Below are positions 1 to 8,095 of a stretch of DNA of 42,500 nt, piece by piece. The position numbers and the translations under genes were made by a program. This DNA comes from an uncultured Bradyrhizobium sp. (GTDB lineage Bacteria > Pseudomonadota > Alphaproteobacteria > Rhizobiales > Xanthobacteraceae), in contig NZ_CAKZJO010000025.1 in the NCBI RefSeq assembly GCF_936943645.1, positions 1 through 42,500 on the forward strand, read 5' to 3'. Below the pieces are notes generated by a model. That model was given only the letters and a program-made list of their open reading frames with translations, was not told the origin of the DNA and did no database searches. How positions within the stretch are numbered: the first letter of the stretch is position 1; every line of letters starts with the position of its first letter.

Positions 1-19
1 CCATGACGAGATTTGTCAG

Positions 20-892
20 ATGACGCCACCCGTTTTCCGATTCGCCCCCAGCCCGAACGGCCACCTGCATCTCGGCCACGCCTGCTCGGCGCTGCTGAAC
101 TTCCAGCGGGCGCGCGAGACCGGCGGGCGAATGCTGCTGCGGATCGAGGACATCGACGCGATGCGCTGCCGGCCGGAGTTCGAGGCGGCGATTTACGAGG
201 ATCTCGCCTGGCTCGGGATGAACTGGGAGATTCCGGTACGGCGGCAGTCGGAGCATCTCGCCGATTATCGCGCCGCGCTGGACAAGCTGTCGGCGCTTGG
301 CCTCGTTTATCCCGCCTTTGAAAGCCGCGCCGAGATCGCAAAGCTCGTTGCCGCACGCGAGGCGGACGGCCCGTGGCCGCGCGATCCCGACGGCGCGCCG
401 CTTTATCCCGGCGATGCCAGATCGCGGCCGGCCGACGAGCGTGCGCGCCTGATGGCTTCGGGCACGCCCTACGCGCTGCGGCTCGACATGGCGGCTGCCT
501 GTCAGCAGGCCGCCTGTCTGACGTGGAACGAGCTCGGCGAGGGCCCGGGCGGCGAGTGCGGCATCGTTCCGGCGCGGCCGGAGCTCTGGGGCGACGTGAT
601 CCTTGCGCGCAAGGAGACGCCGACCAGCTACCATCTGTCCGTTGTCGTCGACGACGCGCTCCAGGGCGTCAGCGAAATCGTGCGCGGCCAGGATCTGTTT
701 CATGCAACGTCCGTCCATCGGCTGCTCCAGGTCCTACTCGGCCTGCCGGAACCCGCCTATCGCCATCACCGGCTGATTTGCGACGACGAGGGGCGGAAGC
801 TGTCGAAGTCGAGCCAATCGACCGGTCTGCGCGCCTTGCGCGCGGCCGGGATCACGCCGGACGGCATCTGCCAGCTGGTGGGATTAGGTTAA
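20..892 (+). CDS. gluQRS: Glutamyl-Q tRNA(Asp) synthetase
   Basis: A 290-residue class I aminoacyl-tRNA-synthetase-like protein without the anticodon-binding domain of GltX, the usual build of GluQRS. This family attaches glutamate to the queuosine base at the wobble position of tRNA(Asp). Visible motifs: FAPSPNGHLHLGH near the N-terminus (HIGH-type motif HLGH, residues 17-20), LLRIEDID shortly after, and RKLSKSSQS near residue 260 as the KMSKS motif. The cysteines expected of the family zinc site (normally around YPCFC and YPGTC) are replaced here (YPAFESR, YPGDAR), so this copy probably lacks zinc. The start is an ATG with only a weak upstream Shine-Dalgarno. It ends about 100 bp before the histidine kinase gene. 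Confidence 0.93.
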   Translation: MTPPVFRFAPSPNGHLHLGHACSALLNFQRARETGGRMLLRIEDIDAMRCRPEFEAAIYEDLAWLGMNWEIPVRRQSEHLADYRAALDKLSALGLVYPAFESRAEIAKLVAAREADGPWPRDPDGAPLYPGDARSRPADERARLMASGTPYALRLDMAAACQQAACLTWNELGEGPGGECGIVPARPELWGDVILARKETPTSYHLSVVVDDALQGVSEIVRGQDLFHATSVHRLLQVLLGLPEPAYRHHRLICDDEGRKLSKSSQSTGLRALRAAGITPDGICQLVGLG

Positions 893-995
893 GTTTCTCT
901 GGGGGTTAGCGAAACGTCGCCGTGACTCCGGGTGTTTGCCCGTGCCATGCTCGGCAAACAGCCCGGGGTTCGAAGGGACACTTCGAAGGGGATTC

Positions 996-2252
996 ATGGC
1001 GGCGAAAAAGCGCCCAGCGCGCACCACGCGGACGTCCAGGCGACCGCCTCGGAAGCGGTCCGGGGCGGCTGGACAGGTGCGCAAGCGCAGCACGAGGACG
1101 GTCGCGCCTGACGTGGTCCAGGCGGCGCTCGCCGCCTTTGCCCACGAGGTCCGCACCCCTCTGACCGGCATTCTGGCGATCAGCGACCTGCTCGCGACCT
1201 CCGATCTCGGCGAACGGGAACGGCGCTGGGCCGACACCATCAAGGCCGGTGCCGAGCATCTGGCGAGCCTCGCCACGCTGTTCGTGGATGCCGCCAGAAC
1301 CGGCGGGAAGGGCGGCAGCACGCTGCGGCAGGACCTGTTCGACCTCAGGGCGCTCGCCCGCAGCTCCGGCGATTCGCTTGCGGGGCGCGCTGCGGCCAAG
1401 GGGCTCCAGGCCCAGGTCGAGATCTCCGACAAGCTTCCCGGCCTCGTGGTTGGCGATCCCGTCCGCCTGCGCGCCGCGCTCGAGAACCTGATCGACAATG
1501 CCGTGAAGTTCACCGAGCAGGGCGGCGTGGCGCTCGTGATCGCACCTGCCAAGGACAAGGATAAGAGCAGAGCCAAGGGCCGGGTCAGCGTGGCCTTCGC
1601 GGTGTCCGACAGCGGCATCGGCCTGACCATGGCCGAGATCAAGCGTCTGTTCCGCCCGTTCACGCAGGCCAATGTCACCATCGCCTCGCGCTTCGGCGGC
1701 GCCGGCCTGGGGCTCTCCTCGGTCAAGCAACTGGCGCGTGCGATGGGCGGCGACATCACCGTCGCCCCGCGCCGCGGCGGCGGCGCCACCTTCACGCTGA
1801 CGGTATCGCTGGACGCGGCGGGATCGGGCAAATCCCGCAAGAGAAAGGGTGAAGCCGGACCGGATGCGGTCGCGGCGCTGCGCGTTCTGAGCGTCGAGGA
1901 CAATCCGTTCGGCCGCGTCGTGTTGAACACGATCCTGACCGAGCTCGGCCATCATGCCGAGTTCATCGGGCGTGGCGAGGACGCCGTCGGCCGGCTGGCG
2001 CAGGGCGCGTTCGACGCCGTGCTGATGGACATGGTGCTACCGGGCATTGACGGCGTCGAGGCCATCCGGCGGATCCGCACCATGGAGGCGCCGCTGGCTC
2101 GGATCCCGATCATCGGGGTGTCCGGTCGCGGCGAGGATGAGGCCGCCTCGCGCGAGGCCGGCGCCGATGCCTTCCTGGTCAAGCCTGTGTCTCCGCGGGC
2201 GCTAGCGACTGCGCTGCTTGAAGCGACACGCCGTGGGGAAGCCGCGACTTGA
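996..2252 (+). CDS. Soluble hybrid histidine kinase with C-terminal receiver domain
   Basis: A 418-residue two-component signalling protein. A basic, Arg/Lys-rich N-terminus is followed by a HisKA domain with phospho-acceptor His50 in AFAHEVRTPL, then a HATPase_c domain with N box (LENLIDNAVKF), G1 (VSDSGIGL), F box (FRPFTQAN) and G2 (FGGAGLGLS). The C-terminal receiver has acidic residues in SVEDN, phospho-acceptor Asp345 in LMDMVLP, a Ser in GVSGRG and Lys in LVKP. No membrane segment or input domain is visible, so it is probably cytoplasmic and senses through a partner. The start at 996 is preferred because GAAGGGG lies just upstream; an in-frame ATG at 936 would add 20 poorly conserved-looking residues. 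The last 74 bp overlap the end of the convergent YihY gene. The signal is unknown. Confidence 0.9.
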   Translation: MAAKKRPARTTRTSRRPPRKRSGAAGQVRKRSTRTVAPDVVQAALAAFAHEVRTPLTGILAISDLLATSDLGERERRWADTIKAGAEHLASLATLFVDAARTGGKGGSTLRQDLFDLRALARSSGDSLAGRAAAKGLQAQVEISDKLPGLVVGDPVRLRAALENLIDNAVKFTEQGGVALVIAPAKDKDKSRAKGRVSVAFAVSDSGIGLTMAEIKRLFRPFTQANVTIASRFGGAGLGLSSVKQLARAMGGDITVAPRRGGGATFTLTVSLDAAGSGKSRKRKGEAGPDAVAALRVLSVEDNPFGRVVLNTILTELGHHAEFIGRGEDAVGRLAQGAFDAVLMDMVLPGIDGVEAIRRIRTMEAPLARIPIIGVSGRGEDEAASREAGADAFLVKPVSPRALATALLEATRRGEAAT

Positions 2253-3072
2253 TGATCGCGGCATTGAGCTCGCCGCCGTAAACGAAGATCGCGGCGATGA
2301 AATACAGGAACACCAGCGCGATGATCACCGAGGCGAGCCCCGCATACATGGTCACGTAGTTGTTGGCGAAGCGCGCCAGATATTGTCCGAACACGATGCC
2401 TGATATCAGCGACGCCACGATGGTGAAGACGATGCCGGGCAGGATCTGGAAGAAGTTGCGCCGTCCCGCCGGGAGCCAGGCGTGGAGGATGATCAGCGCC
2501 ACCACGAGCGCGCCGATGGTGATGCCGTAGCGCAGCCAGGTGAGGATGCGCTCGTTGGATTCGACGAACAGCGGAATGTGGGCACGCGCGGCCTCGATGA
2601 TTAGCGGACCGAGCACGATCAGGAACGCCATGGCGAGCGCGGTGAAGGCCGCGACCAGCGTGTAGCCGATCGATTCCAGCCGCAGCCAGTACCAGCGCCG
2701 CATCTCCACCACCGCATAGGCACGGTTGAGCGCAACCCGCAGCGCCTCGACGCCGTTGGAGGCGAAATAGACCGACAGCGCTGCGCCGATCGTCAGCACG
2801 CCGGTGCGGGTCGTGGTTAAGACGTCATGGACCTCGCCCGAGATCGAATCGGCGACCTGCTTGGGCCAGATCTGCAGCATCAGGCTGGCGGCCTGGTCGG
2901 CGAGTTCCTTGGACCCGAAGAAGCCGGCAAGCGAGGTCAGCACGATCAGGAACGGGAACAGCGCCATCAGCGTCGACAGCGCGATGTGGCTGGCGATCGC
3001 CCAGCCGTCATCGGCCAGGAACGTGTAGAACGCATCCATCACGACGCAGTAGATGTAGCGGATAGCTTTCAC
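2179..3072 (-). CDS. YihY/virulence factor BrkB family membrane protein
   Basis: A 297-residue integral membrane protein of the YihY/BrkB family (once misnamed ribonuclease BN). Several long hydrophobic segments are visible, including an early one around IALSTLMALFPFLIVL, paired helices in the middle and two at the C-terminus (IVASLISGIVFGQYL, LASVIIALVFLYFIAAIFVYG), consistent with about six transmembrane helices in the inner membrane. The C-terminal motif YGGELNAAI is typical of the family. The molecular function is not established; a transporter role is only inference. It converges on the histidine kinase gene and overlaps its last 74 bp. Confidence 0.88.
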   Translation of the reverse strand: MKAIRYIYCVVMDAFYTFLADDGWAIASHIALSTLMALFPFLIVLTSLAGFFGSKELADQAASLMLQIWPKQVADSISGEVHDVLTTTRTGVLTIGAALSVYFASNGVEALRVALNRAYAVVEMRRWYWLRLESIGYTLVAAFTALAMAFLIVLGPLIIEAARAHIPLFVESNERILTWLRYGITIGALVVALIILHAWLPAGRRNFFQILPGIVFTIVASLISGIVFGQYLARFANNYVTMYAGLASVIIALVFLYFIAAIFVYGGELNAAIIKSRLPHGVSLQAAQSLAPAETQA

Positions 3073-3244
3073 GTGGCACCTATACCGCTGCTGCCACTCC
3101 CTCTTCCCGCGCGCGGGGAGAGGTGAAGAGAACGGGTCGCTCTCGCAAATCTGAAATCATCCAACCAGCTTCTGACATTATGGGCTCAAAAGCCAGATCG
3201 CCAACGCCATGGCGGACCGGCGCGCACGGTGTTATCACCCTCCA

Positions 3245-3439
3245 ATGGCATCTCTCCTGACGACTTTCATCCTGCCGGTGGCGGCAGGCGCCGTGGCCCT
3301 GGTGCTGCTGCTCGGGCTCATCAACATGATGCGCGGCGGCTCGCCCAACACATCGCAAAAGCTGATGCGCTGGCGCGTGCTGCTGCAGTTCGTGGCGATC
3401 ATCATCGCCATGGTCGCGGTCTGGGCGATGGGGCGCTAG
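3245..3439 (+). CDS. Small twin-transmembrane HIG1-like protein
   Basis: A 64-residue protein with two hydrophobic helices (FILPVAAGAVALVLLLGLINM and LLQFVAIIIAMVAVWAM) joined by a short polar, basic loop (MRGGSPNTSQKLMRWR). This matches the small HIG1-domain or 'twin transmembrane' proteins found beside cobalamin adenosyltransferase genes in alphaproteobacteria. The family is linked to respiratory complexes in other organisms; here the role is only inferred. The internal ATG at 3245 is preferred over 3209 because the extra residues are not membrane-like, although neither has a strong ribosome-binding site. Its stop codon directly abuts the ATG of the next gene, so the two are probably translationally coupled. 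Confidence 0.75.
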   Translation: MASLLTTFILPVAAGAVALVLLLGLINMMRGGSPNTSQKLMRWRVLLQFVAIIIAMVAVWAMGR

Positions 3440-4012
3440 ATGGTTACGCTAAATCGCATCTACACCAAGACCGGCGACGACGGCACGACGGCGCTCGGAA
3501 CCGGCGAGCGCCGGCCGAAATACGATCTGCGCATCGAGGCCTATGGCACCGTCGACGAGACCAACGCCGCGATCGGCGTGGTCAGGCTCCACACCGCGGA
3601 GATGCCCGAGCTCGACGCGATGCTCGGCCGCATCCAGAACGATCTGTTCGATCTCGGCGCCGACCTCGCGGTGCCCGAGCGTGAAGGCAAGGCGGAGCGG
3701 CTGCGGGTGGTGGCGAGCCAGGTCGAGCGGCTCGAGCGCGACATCGACGCGCTCAACGACAAGCTCCAGCCGCTCACCTCCTTCGTGCTTCCCGGTGGCA
3801 CGCCGGCCGCAGCCCATCTGCACGTCGCCCGCACGATATGCCGCAGGGCGGAACGGGTGATCGTGGAACTGGCAGCCCGGCCGGGCGAGCCGGTCAGCAC
3901 CGCTGGCATTCAATATATGAACCGCCTGTCGGACTTCCTGTTCGTGGCCAGCCGAGCCGCCAACGGTAACGGCGTCGGCGACGTGCTCTGGGTTCCCGGC
4001 CAGAATCGCTGA
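3440..4012 (+). CDS. Cob(I)yrinic acid a,c-diamide adenosyltransferase (PduO type)
   Basis: A 190-residue PduO-type ATP:cob(I)alamin adenosyltransferase, which transfers the 5'-deoxyadenosyl group of ATP to cob(I)alamin to make coenzyme B12. The N-terminal ATP-binding signature is present (YTKTGDDGTTALGTGERRPK, residues about 6-25), followed by AYGTVDETNAAIG and the C-terminal helix motif HVARTICRRAERVIVEL, which supplies conserved Arg and Glu residues of the trimer active site. Length is normal. The ATG begins immediately after the TAG of the small membrane protein. Its product would serve B12-dependent enzymes such as methylmalonyl-CoA mutase, none of which is in this window. Confidence 0.92.
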   Translation: MVTLNRIYTKTGDDGTTALGTGERRPKYDLRIEAYGTVDETNAAIGVVRLHTAEMPELDAMLGRIQNDLFDLGADLAVPEREGKAERLRVVASQVERLERDIDALNDKLQPLTSFVLPGGTPAAAHLHVARTICRRAERVIVELAARPGEPVSTAGIQYMNRLSDFLFVASRAANGNGVGDVLWVPGQNR

Positions 4013-4152
4013 CCCATCGAGCCCACCCTCGGGGCCCTGCGCATTTCAGAAGGCCAAAATTAGGCCCGCTCGCGCGTTGACCGGGGCAGGTCGGGCCTTT
4101 AGGTTCCGCGCCAGTTGATAACCCCCCTCCCAAATTGAGTGAAAGAGGATCG

Positions 4153-4902
4153 ATGAAGGTCTTAGTGCCGGTAAAGCGGGTGGTCGATTACAACGTCAAG
4201 GTCCGCGTCAAGGGCGATGGATCGGGCGTTGAACTCGCCAACGTCAAGATGTCGATGAACCCGTTCGACGAAATCGCGGTCGAGGAAGCGCTGCGTCTGA
4301 AGGAAGCCGGCAAGGCGACCGAGGTCGTGGTGGTCTCCATCGGACCTGCGCAGGCGTCGGAGACGATCCGCACGGGTCTTGCCATGGGCGCCGATCGCGG
4401 CATCCTGGTGAAGGCCGAGGGCACGGTCGAGCCGCTCGCGGTTGCCAAGATCCTGAAGAAGGTCGCCGACGAAGAGCAGCCGGGCCTGATCATTCTCGGC
4501 AAGCAGGCGATCGACGACGACAGCAACCAGACCGGCCAGATGCTGGCCGCGCTGCTCGGCTGGTCGCAGGCAACGTTCGCCTCGAAGCTCGAGGTCGAAG
4601 GAAGCGACTTCAAGGTGACCCGCGAAGTCGACGGCGGTCTGCAGACCGTCAAGCTGAAGGGACCGGCGATCGTCACCACCGATCTTCGTCTCAACGAGCC
4701 GCGCTACGCCTCGCTGCCGAACATCATGAAGGCCAAGAAGAAGCCGATCGCGGAGAAGACCGTCGCCGACTACGGCGTCGACGTCGCCGCGCGCCTCGAG
4801 GTTCTCAAGACGACTGAACCGGCGGGCCGCAAGGCCGGCGTCAAGGTCAAGGACGTCGCCGAGCTGGTGTCGAAACTCAAGAACGAAGCCGGGGTGCTCT
4901 GA
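4153..4902 (+). CDS. etfB: Electron transfer flavoprotein, beta subunit
   Basis: A 249-residue EtfB, the AMP-binding subunit of the soluble electron transfer flavoprotein that carries electrons from acyl-CoA and other dehydrogenases to ETF:quinone oxidoreductase. It shows [20 protein letters not shown] at the N-terminus, the family stretch [17 protein letters not shown], and [22 protein letters not shown] in the middle. The ATG at 4153 is chosen because AAAGAGGA lies just upstream; the TTG at 4135 would add six residues. The stop overlaps the start of etfA by one base (TGATG), so the subunits are co-translated. A TTGACC at 4077 with a weak TAGGTT 17 bp downstream could be the promoter. Confidence 0.97.
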   Translation: MKVLVPVKRVVDYNVKVRVKGDGSGVELANVKMSMNPFDEIAVEEALRLKEAGKATEVVVVSIGPAQASETIRTGLAMGADRGILVKAEGTVEPLAVAKILKKVADEEQPGLIILGKQAIDDDSNQTGQMLAALLGWSQATFASKLEVEGSDFKVTREVDGGLQTVKLKGPAIVTTDLRLNEPRYASLPNIMKAKKKPIAEKTVADYGVDVAARLEVLKTTEPAGRKAGVKVKDVAELVSKLKNEAGVL

Positions 4903-5846
4903 TGACGACGCTTCTGATTGCCGAACACGACAATGCGTCGCTCAAGGATGCGACCAACAAGGCCCTGACCGCAGCTAGCGCGCTCGGCGCGGATGTCGAC
5001 GTGCTGGTCGCCGGCCAGAACGCCAAGGCCGCGGCGGACGCCGCTGCCAAGCTTGCCGGCGTGAAGAAGGTGCTGCTCGCCGACGGCGACCTCTATGCGC
5101 ACGATCTTGCCGAGCCGCTGGCCGCGCTGATCGTCTCGCTGGCCGGCAGCTATGACGCGATCGTCGCGCCCGCGACCTCGCGCTTCAAGAACGTGATGCC
5201 GCGTGTCGCCGCCCTGCTCGACGTCATGCAGGTCTCGGAGATCATCAAGGTGGTCGCCCCCGACACCTATGAGCGCCCGATCTATGCCGGCAACGCGATC
5301 CAGACCGTGAAGTCGAAGGACGCCAAGAAGGTCATCACGGTGCGTACCTCCACGTTCGCCGCTGCGGGCGAGGGTGGCAGCGCGGCGGTCGAGACCGTTC
5401 AGGCCGCCGCCGATCCGGGCTTGTCGACCTTTGTCGGCGAGGAAGTTGCCAAGAGCGACCGTCCCGAGTTGACGTCGGCCAAGATCATCGTCTCCGGTGG
5501 CCGTGCCATGCAGAGCCGCGAGAACTTCGCCAAGTACATCGAGCCGCTCGCCGACAAGCTCGGCGCCGGCGTCGGTGCCTCGCGCGCGGCGGTGGACGCC
5601 GGCTATGCGCCCAACGACTGGCAGGTCGGCCAGACCGGCAAGGTCGTGGCGCCCGAGCTCTACGTCGCCGTCGGCATTTCCGGCGCGATCCAGCATCTGG
5701 CCGGCATGAAGGACTCCAAGGTGATCGTCGCGATCAACAAGGACGAGGACGCGCCGATCTTCCAGGTCGCCGATTACGGCCTGGTCGCCGACCTCTACCA
5801 GGCGGTTCCGGAGCTGACGACCGAACTCGGCAAGCTCGGCAAGTAA
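4902..5846 (+). CDS. etfA: Electron transfer flavoprotein, alpha subunit
   Basis: A 314-residue EtfA, the FAD-binding partner of EtfB. The C-terminal FAD domain is clear: [12 protein letters not shown], then [20 protein letters not shown] and [21 protein letters not shown]. The N-terminal domain begins [17 protein letters not shown]. Length is normal. The gene overlaps etfB by one base and is followed within 15 bp by a perfect 13-bp terminator hairpin, so etfBA looks like a complete two-gene operon. Confidence 0.97.
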   Translation: MTTLLIAEHDNASLKDATNKALTAASALGADVDVLVAGQNAKAAADAAAKLAGVKKVLLADGDLYAHDLAEPLAALIVSLAGSYDAIVAPATSRFKNVMPRVAALLDVMQVSEIIKVVAPDTYERPIYAGNAIQTVKSKDAKKVITVRTSTFAAAGEGGSAAVETVQAAADPGLSTFVGEEVAKSDRPELTSAKIIVSGGRAMQSRENFAKYIEPLADKLGAGVGASRAAVDAGYAPNDWQVGQTGKVVAPELYVAVGISGAIQHLAGMKDSKVIVAINKDEDAPIFQVADYGLVADLYQAVPELTTELGKLGK

Positions 5847-5858
5847 AAGACGTCAAAA

Positions 5859-5897
5859 ACACCGGCCGGAGGTATAAACTCCGGCCGGTGTTGCGTT
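5859..5897 (+). terminator. Rho-independent terminator of etfBA
   Basis: A perfect 13-bp inverted repeat (ACACCGGCCGGAG at 5859-5871 and its complement at 5879-5891) with a seven-base loop GTATAAA. It is preceded by an A run (5855-5859) and followed by TGCGTTTCT, a short imperfect T tract. It starts 13 bp after the etfA stop codon. Confidence 0.85.
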
Positions 5898-6053
5898 TCT
5901 GAGGCGTTTTCTTTGGCGTGGGGCACGCCTTCGAAGCGATCCAATCTAGGTTTCGAGCCAAGGTTCTGATTAAATCGGACTTCCGGTCAAATCAGACCTC
6001 CCGGCTCAGGGGATAGCAGGCGCGATATGCGCGCCGTTCCGGTGGATGACATT

Positions 6054-6935
6054 ATGGCGGCAGTGATCAAGAAGGTCGGCGTGATCGGCGCGGGTCAGAT
6101 GGGCAATGGCATCGCGCATGTCGCGGCCCTCGCCGGCTTCGACGTGGTGCTCAACGACGTCTCGGCCGAGCGCCTCAAGTCGGGCATGGCGACCATCAAC
6201 GGCAATCTGGCGCGCCAGGTCTCCAAGAAGGCGGTCTCCGAAGACGACAAGGCCAAGGCGATGGCGCGCATCACGCCCGCCGAAAAGCTCGACGATCTCG
6301 CCGATTGCGACCTCGTGATCGAGACCGCGGTCGAGAAGGAAGAGGTCAAGCGCAAGATCTTCCACGAGCTCTGCGCGGTGCTGAAGCCGGAGGCGATCGT
6401 CGCCTCCGATACGTCCTCGATCTCGATCACGCGCCTTGCCGCCGCCACCGACCGGCCCGAGCGTTTCATCGGCATTCACTTCATGAATCCGGTGCCGCTG
6501 ATGGAGCTGGTGGAGCTGATCCGCGGCATCGCCACCGACGATTCCACCTTCGAGGCGTCCAAGGAATTCGTCGGCAAGCTCGGCAAGCAGGTCGCGGTCT
6601 CCGAGGATTTCCCGGCCTTCATCGTCAACCGCATCCTGCTGCCGATGATCAACGAGGCGATCTACACGCTGTATGAAGGTGTCGGCAATGTCGAGGCGAT
6701 CGACGCGGCGATGAAGCTCGGCGCCCACCATCCGATGGGCCCGCTGGAGCTTGCCGATTTCATCGGCCTCGATACCTGCCTCTCGATCATGCAGGTGCTG
6801 CATGAGGGCCTGGCCGACTCCAAGTACCGTCCGTGCCCGCTGCTGGTGAAATATGTCGAGGCCGGCTGGCTCGGCCGCAAGACCCAGCGCGGCTTCTACG
6901 ACTATCGCGGCGCCAAGCCGGTTCCGACGCGCTGA
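6054..6935 (+). CDS. hbd: 3-hydroxybutyryl-CoA dehydrogenase
   Basis: A 293-residue NAD-dependent 3-hydroxyacyl-CoA dehydrogenase of the short, single-function class. It interconverts 3-hydroxybutyryl-CoA and acetoacetyl-CoA in butanoate/polyhydroxybutyrate and fatty acid metabolism. The Rossmann motif VGVIGAGQMGNGIAHVAA lies at the N-terminus; IETAVEKEEVK and SDTSSISITRLA follow, and the catalytic His is in IGIHFMNPVPLMELVE. The C-terminal dimerisation domain has AIDAAMKLGAHHPMGPLELADFIGLD and ends near GRKTQRGFYDYRG. The ATG at 6054 is chosen by homology; an ATG at 6027 would add nine residues. Its position downstream of etfBA fits a shared role in acyl-CoA oxidation, but the terminator separates their transcription. 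Confidence 0.94.
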   Translation: MAAVIKKVGVIGAGQMGNGIAHVAALAGFDVVLNDVSAERLKSGMATINGNLARQVSKKAVSEDDKAKAMARITPAEKLDDLADCDLVIETAVEKEEVKRKIFHELCAVLKPEAIVASDTSSISITRLAAATDRPERFIGIHFMNPVPLMELVELIRGIATDDSTFEASKEFVGKLGKQVAVSEDFPAFIVNRILLPMINEAIYTLYEGVGNVEAIDAAMKLGAHHPMGPLELADFIGLDTCLSIMQVLHEGLADSKYRPCPLLVKYVEAGWLGRKTQRGFYDYRGAKPVPTR

Positions 6936-6943
6936 GGCGACGG

Positions 6944-7041
6944 TGCCGTAGGGTGGGCAAAGGCGCACTTGCGCCGTGCCCACCACCTCATCATGGCCGG
7001 AAAAATGCGTGGGCACGCTACGCTTTGCCCACCCTACGGCA
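6944..7041. repeat. Palindromic intergenic repeat 1 (CCGTAGGGTGGGCAAAG type)
   Basis: Two perfect 19-bp arms (TGCCGTAGGGTGGGCAAAG at 6944-6962 and its complement at 7023-7041) enclose about 60 bp. The interior holds a second, inner inverted repeat (CGTGCCCAC and GTGGGCACG). This architecture and core are familiar from dispersed intergenic palindromes in Bradyrhizobium and Rhodopseudomonas. It follows hbd by 8 bp and could also act as a terminator or mRNA 3'-end stabiliser. Confidence 0.85.
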
Positions 7042-7125
7042 GTTCCGTCGTGGGTCGACTGTGTGACAATTCATGTCCTGTTAACCCCTCGCGCCTAGGC
7101 TGCGGCCAGTACGAGGGTTCGCGTA

Positions 7126-7320
7126 ATGGACATGATGGCAATGGTCAGCACCATGCTGGCCGCTCAGCAAGGCGCGCTGCAGTCGAATATTGCGGCAACG
7201 CTGACCAAGCAGAACGCGGATATGGAGAAATCCACCGTCCTGACGCTGCTCGGCGCCGGTCAGCCCTCGCTCGCCAATGTCGGCCCCGGTGTCGGCGGCA
7301 ACCTCAACGTCACCGCCTGA
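7126..7320 (+). CDS. Small YjfB-like putative motility protein
   Basis: A 64-residue protein starting MDMMAMVSTMLAAQQGALQ and continuing with an amphipathic helix (NIAATLTKQNADMEKSTVLT), then a Gly/Ala/Asn-rich tail ending LNVTA. The pattern (MDxxAM....ALQ....TLxKQ..DMEKxxVLTLL) resembles the small YjfB family (Pfam 'putative motility protein'), whose function is poorly defined. No signal peptide or membrane helix is obvious. The ATG follows GCGTAATGG with a weak ribosome-binding site. The gene lies between repeat 1 and the convergent tlpA. The family assignment is by pattern memory and is moderately certain; that it is a real gene is more certain, given its coding-like composition. Confidence 0.65.
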   Translation: MDMMAMVSTMLAAQQGALQSNIAATLTKQNADMEKSTVLTLLGAGQPSLANVGPGVGGNLNVTA

Positions 7321-7328
7321 TCTTCCCC

Positions 7329-7994
7329 TTAAAGTGACGCGGCGGCCTTGCCCGTCGCGGCCCGGATCAGCTTGAGCGCGTCCTCGCTCGCCCATTCCGC
7401 CGGTCCCGCAATCGTCGCGATCTCGCAGCCCTGCGGGTCGACCAGCACCGAAGTGGGCATGCCCAAGGCCCGGCCGATGGCCTTAAGATCCTGGAAAACC
7501 TTGGCTTTCTGGTCGCTGAAATAGCTCAGCCTGCCAAGATTGGCCTCCTTCAGGAAGTTTTTCGGCTTCTCGGCGTCGCGGGTGTCGATATTGATCGCCA
7601 CCACCTCGAAATTCGGGCCCGACAGCTTGCCCTGGAGCTCGTCCAGCGCGGGCATTTCCTTGCGGCAGGGCACGCACCAGGTCGCCCACAGGTTCACCAG
7701 CAGCGTCTTGCCGCGGAAATCGGACAGCTTCTTCGGCTTGCCGTCGGCGTCCTCGAAGGCGAGGTCGGGCAGCTTCAGGGGCGCGCTCGCCATGGTCAGT
7801 GCTGCCAGCTCGCCATGGGCGAGGGGGGCGATTTTCTGGGCCGTCGCCACCGCCGGCTTGCAGGTTGGATCGCCGCCAGGCGACCGGCTGAGGCCCAGCC
7901 CGTAGAGTGCGGCGAAGCCGGCCAAGCCGCCGATCGCCACGGTGGCGATGACGAGGGGGACCCGGCGCGTGGCGGAGGGCGTCTTGTCGAGCAT
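7329..7994 (-). CDS. tlpA: Membrane-anchored thiol:disulfide interchange protein TlpA
   Basis: A 221-residue thioredoxin-like protein with one N-terminal membrane anchor ([20 protein letters not shown], residues about 13-32) and a periplasmic thioredoxin domain. The active site is WCVPC with Cys107 and Cys110; additional cysteines at residue 45 and in PQGCEIA match the structural disulfide known for Bradyrhizobium TlpA. In B. japonicum, TlpA is a periplasmic reductant needed for cytochrome aa3 maturation, acting on ScoI and the CuA site of subunit II. The start at 7994 gives the published 221-residue length; an upstream in-frame ATG at 8006 adds four residues. It is divergent from argH, about 100 bp apart. 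Confidence 0.95.
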   Translation of the reverse strand: MLDKTPSATRRVPLVIATVAIGGLAGFAALYGLGLSRSPGGDPTCKPAVATAQKIAPLAHGELAALTMASAPLKLPDLAFEDADGKPKKLSDFRGKTLLVNLWATWCVPCRKEMPALDELQGKLSGPNFEVVAINIDTRDAEKPKNFLKEANLGRLSYFSDQKAKVFQDLKAIGRALGMPTSVLVDPQGCEIATIAGPAEWASEDALKLIRAATGKAAASL

Positions 7995-8095
7995 ATCGTT
8001 TGTCATCCGGTCGCAGATATGGCTATCAGGGGCCTCTTAGTACGGCCGGCAGTGGCCGGCAAACGTGCGGCAAATCAAGGCGTGAGCAGGGGATC

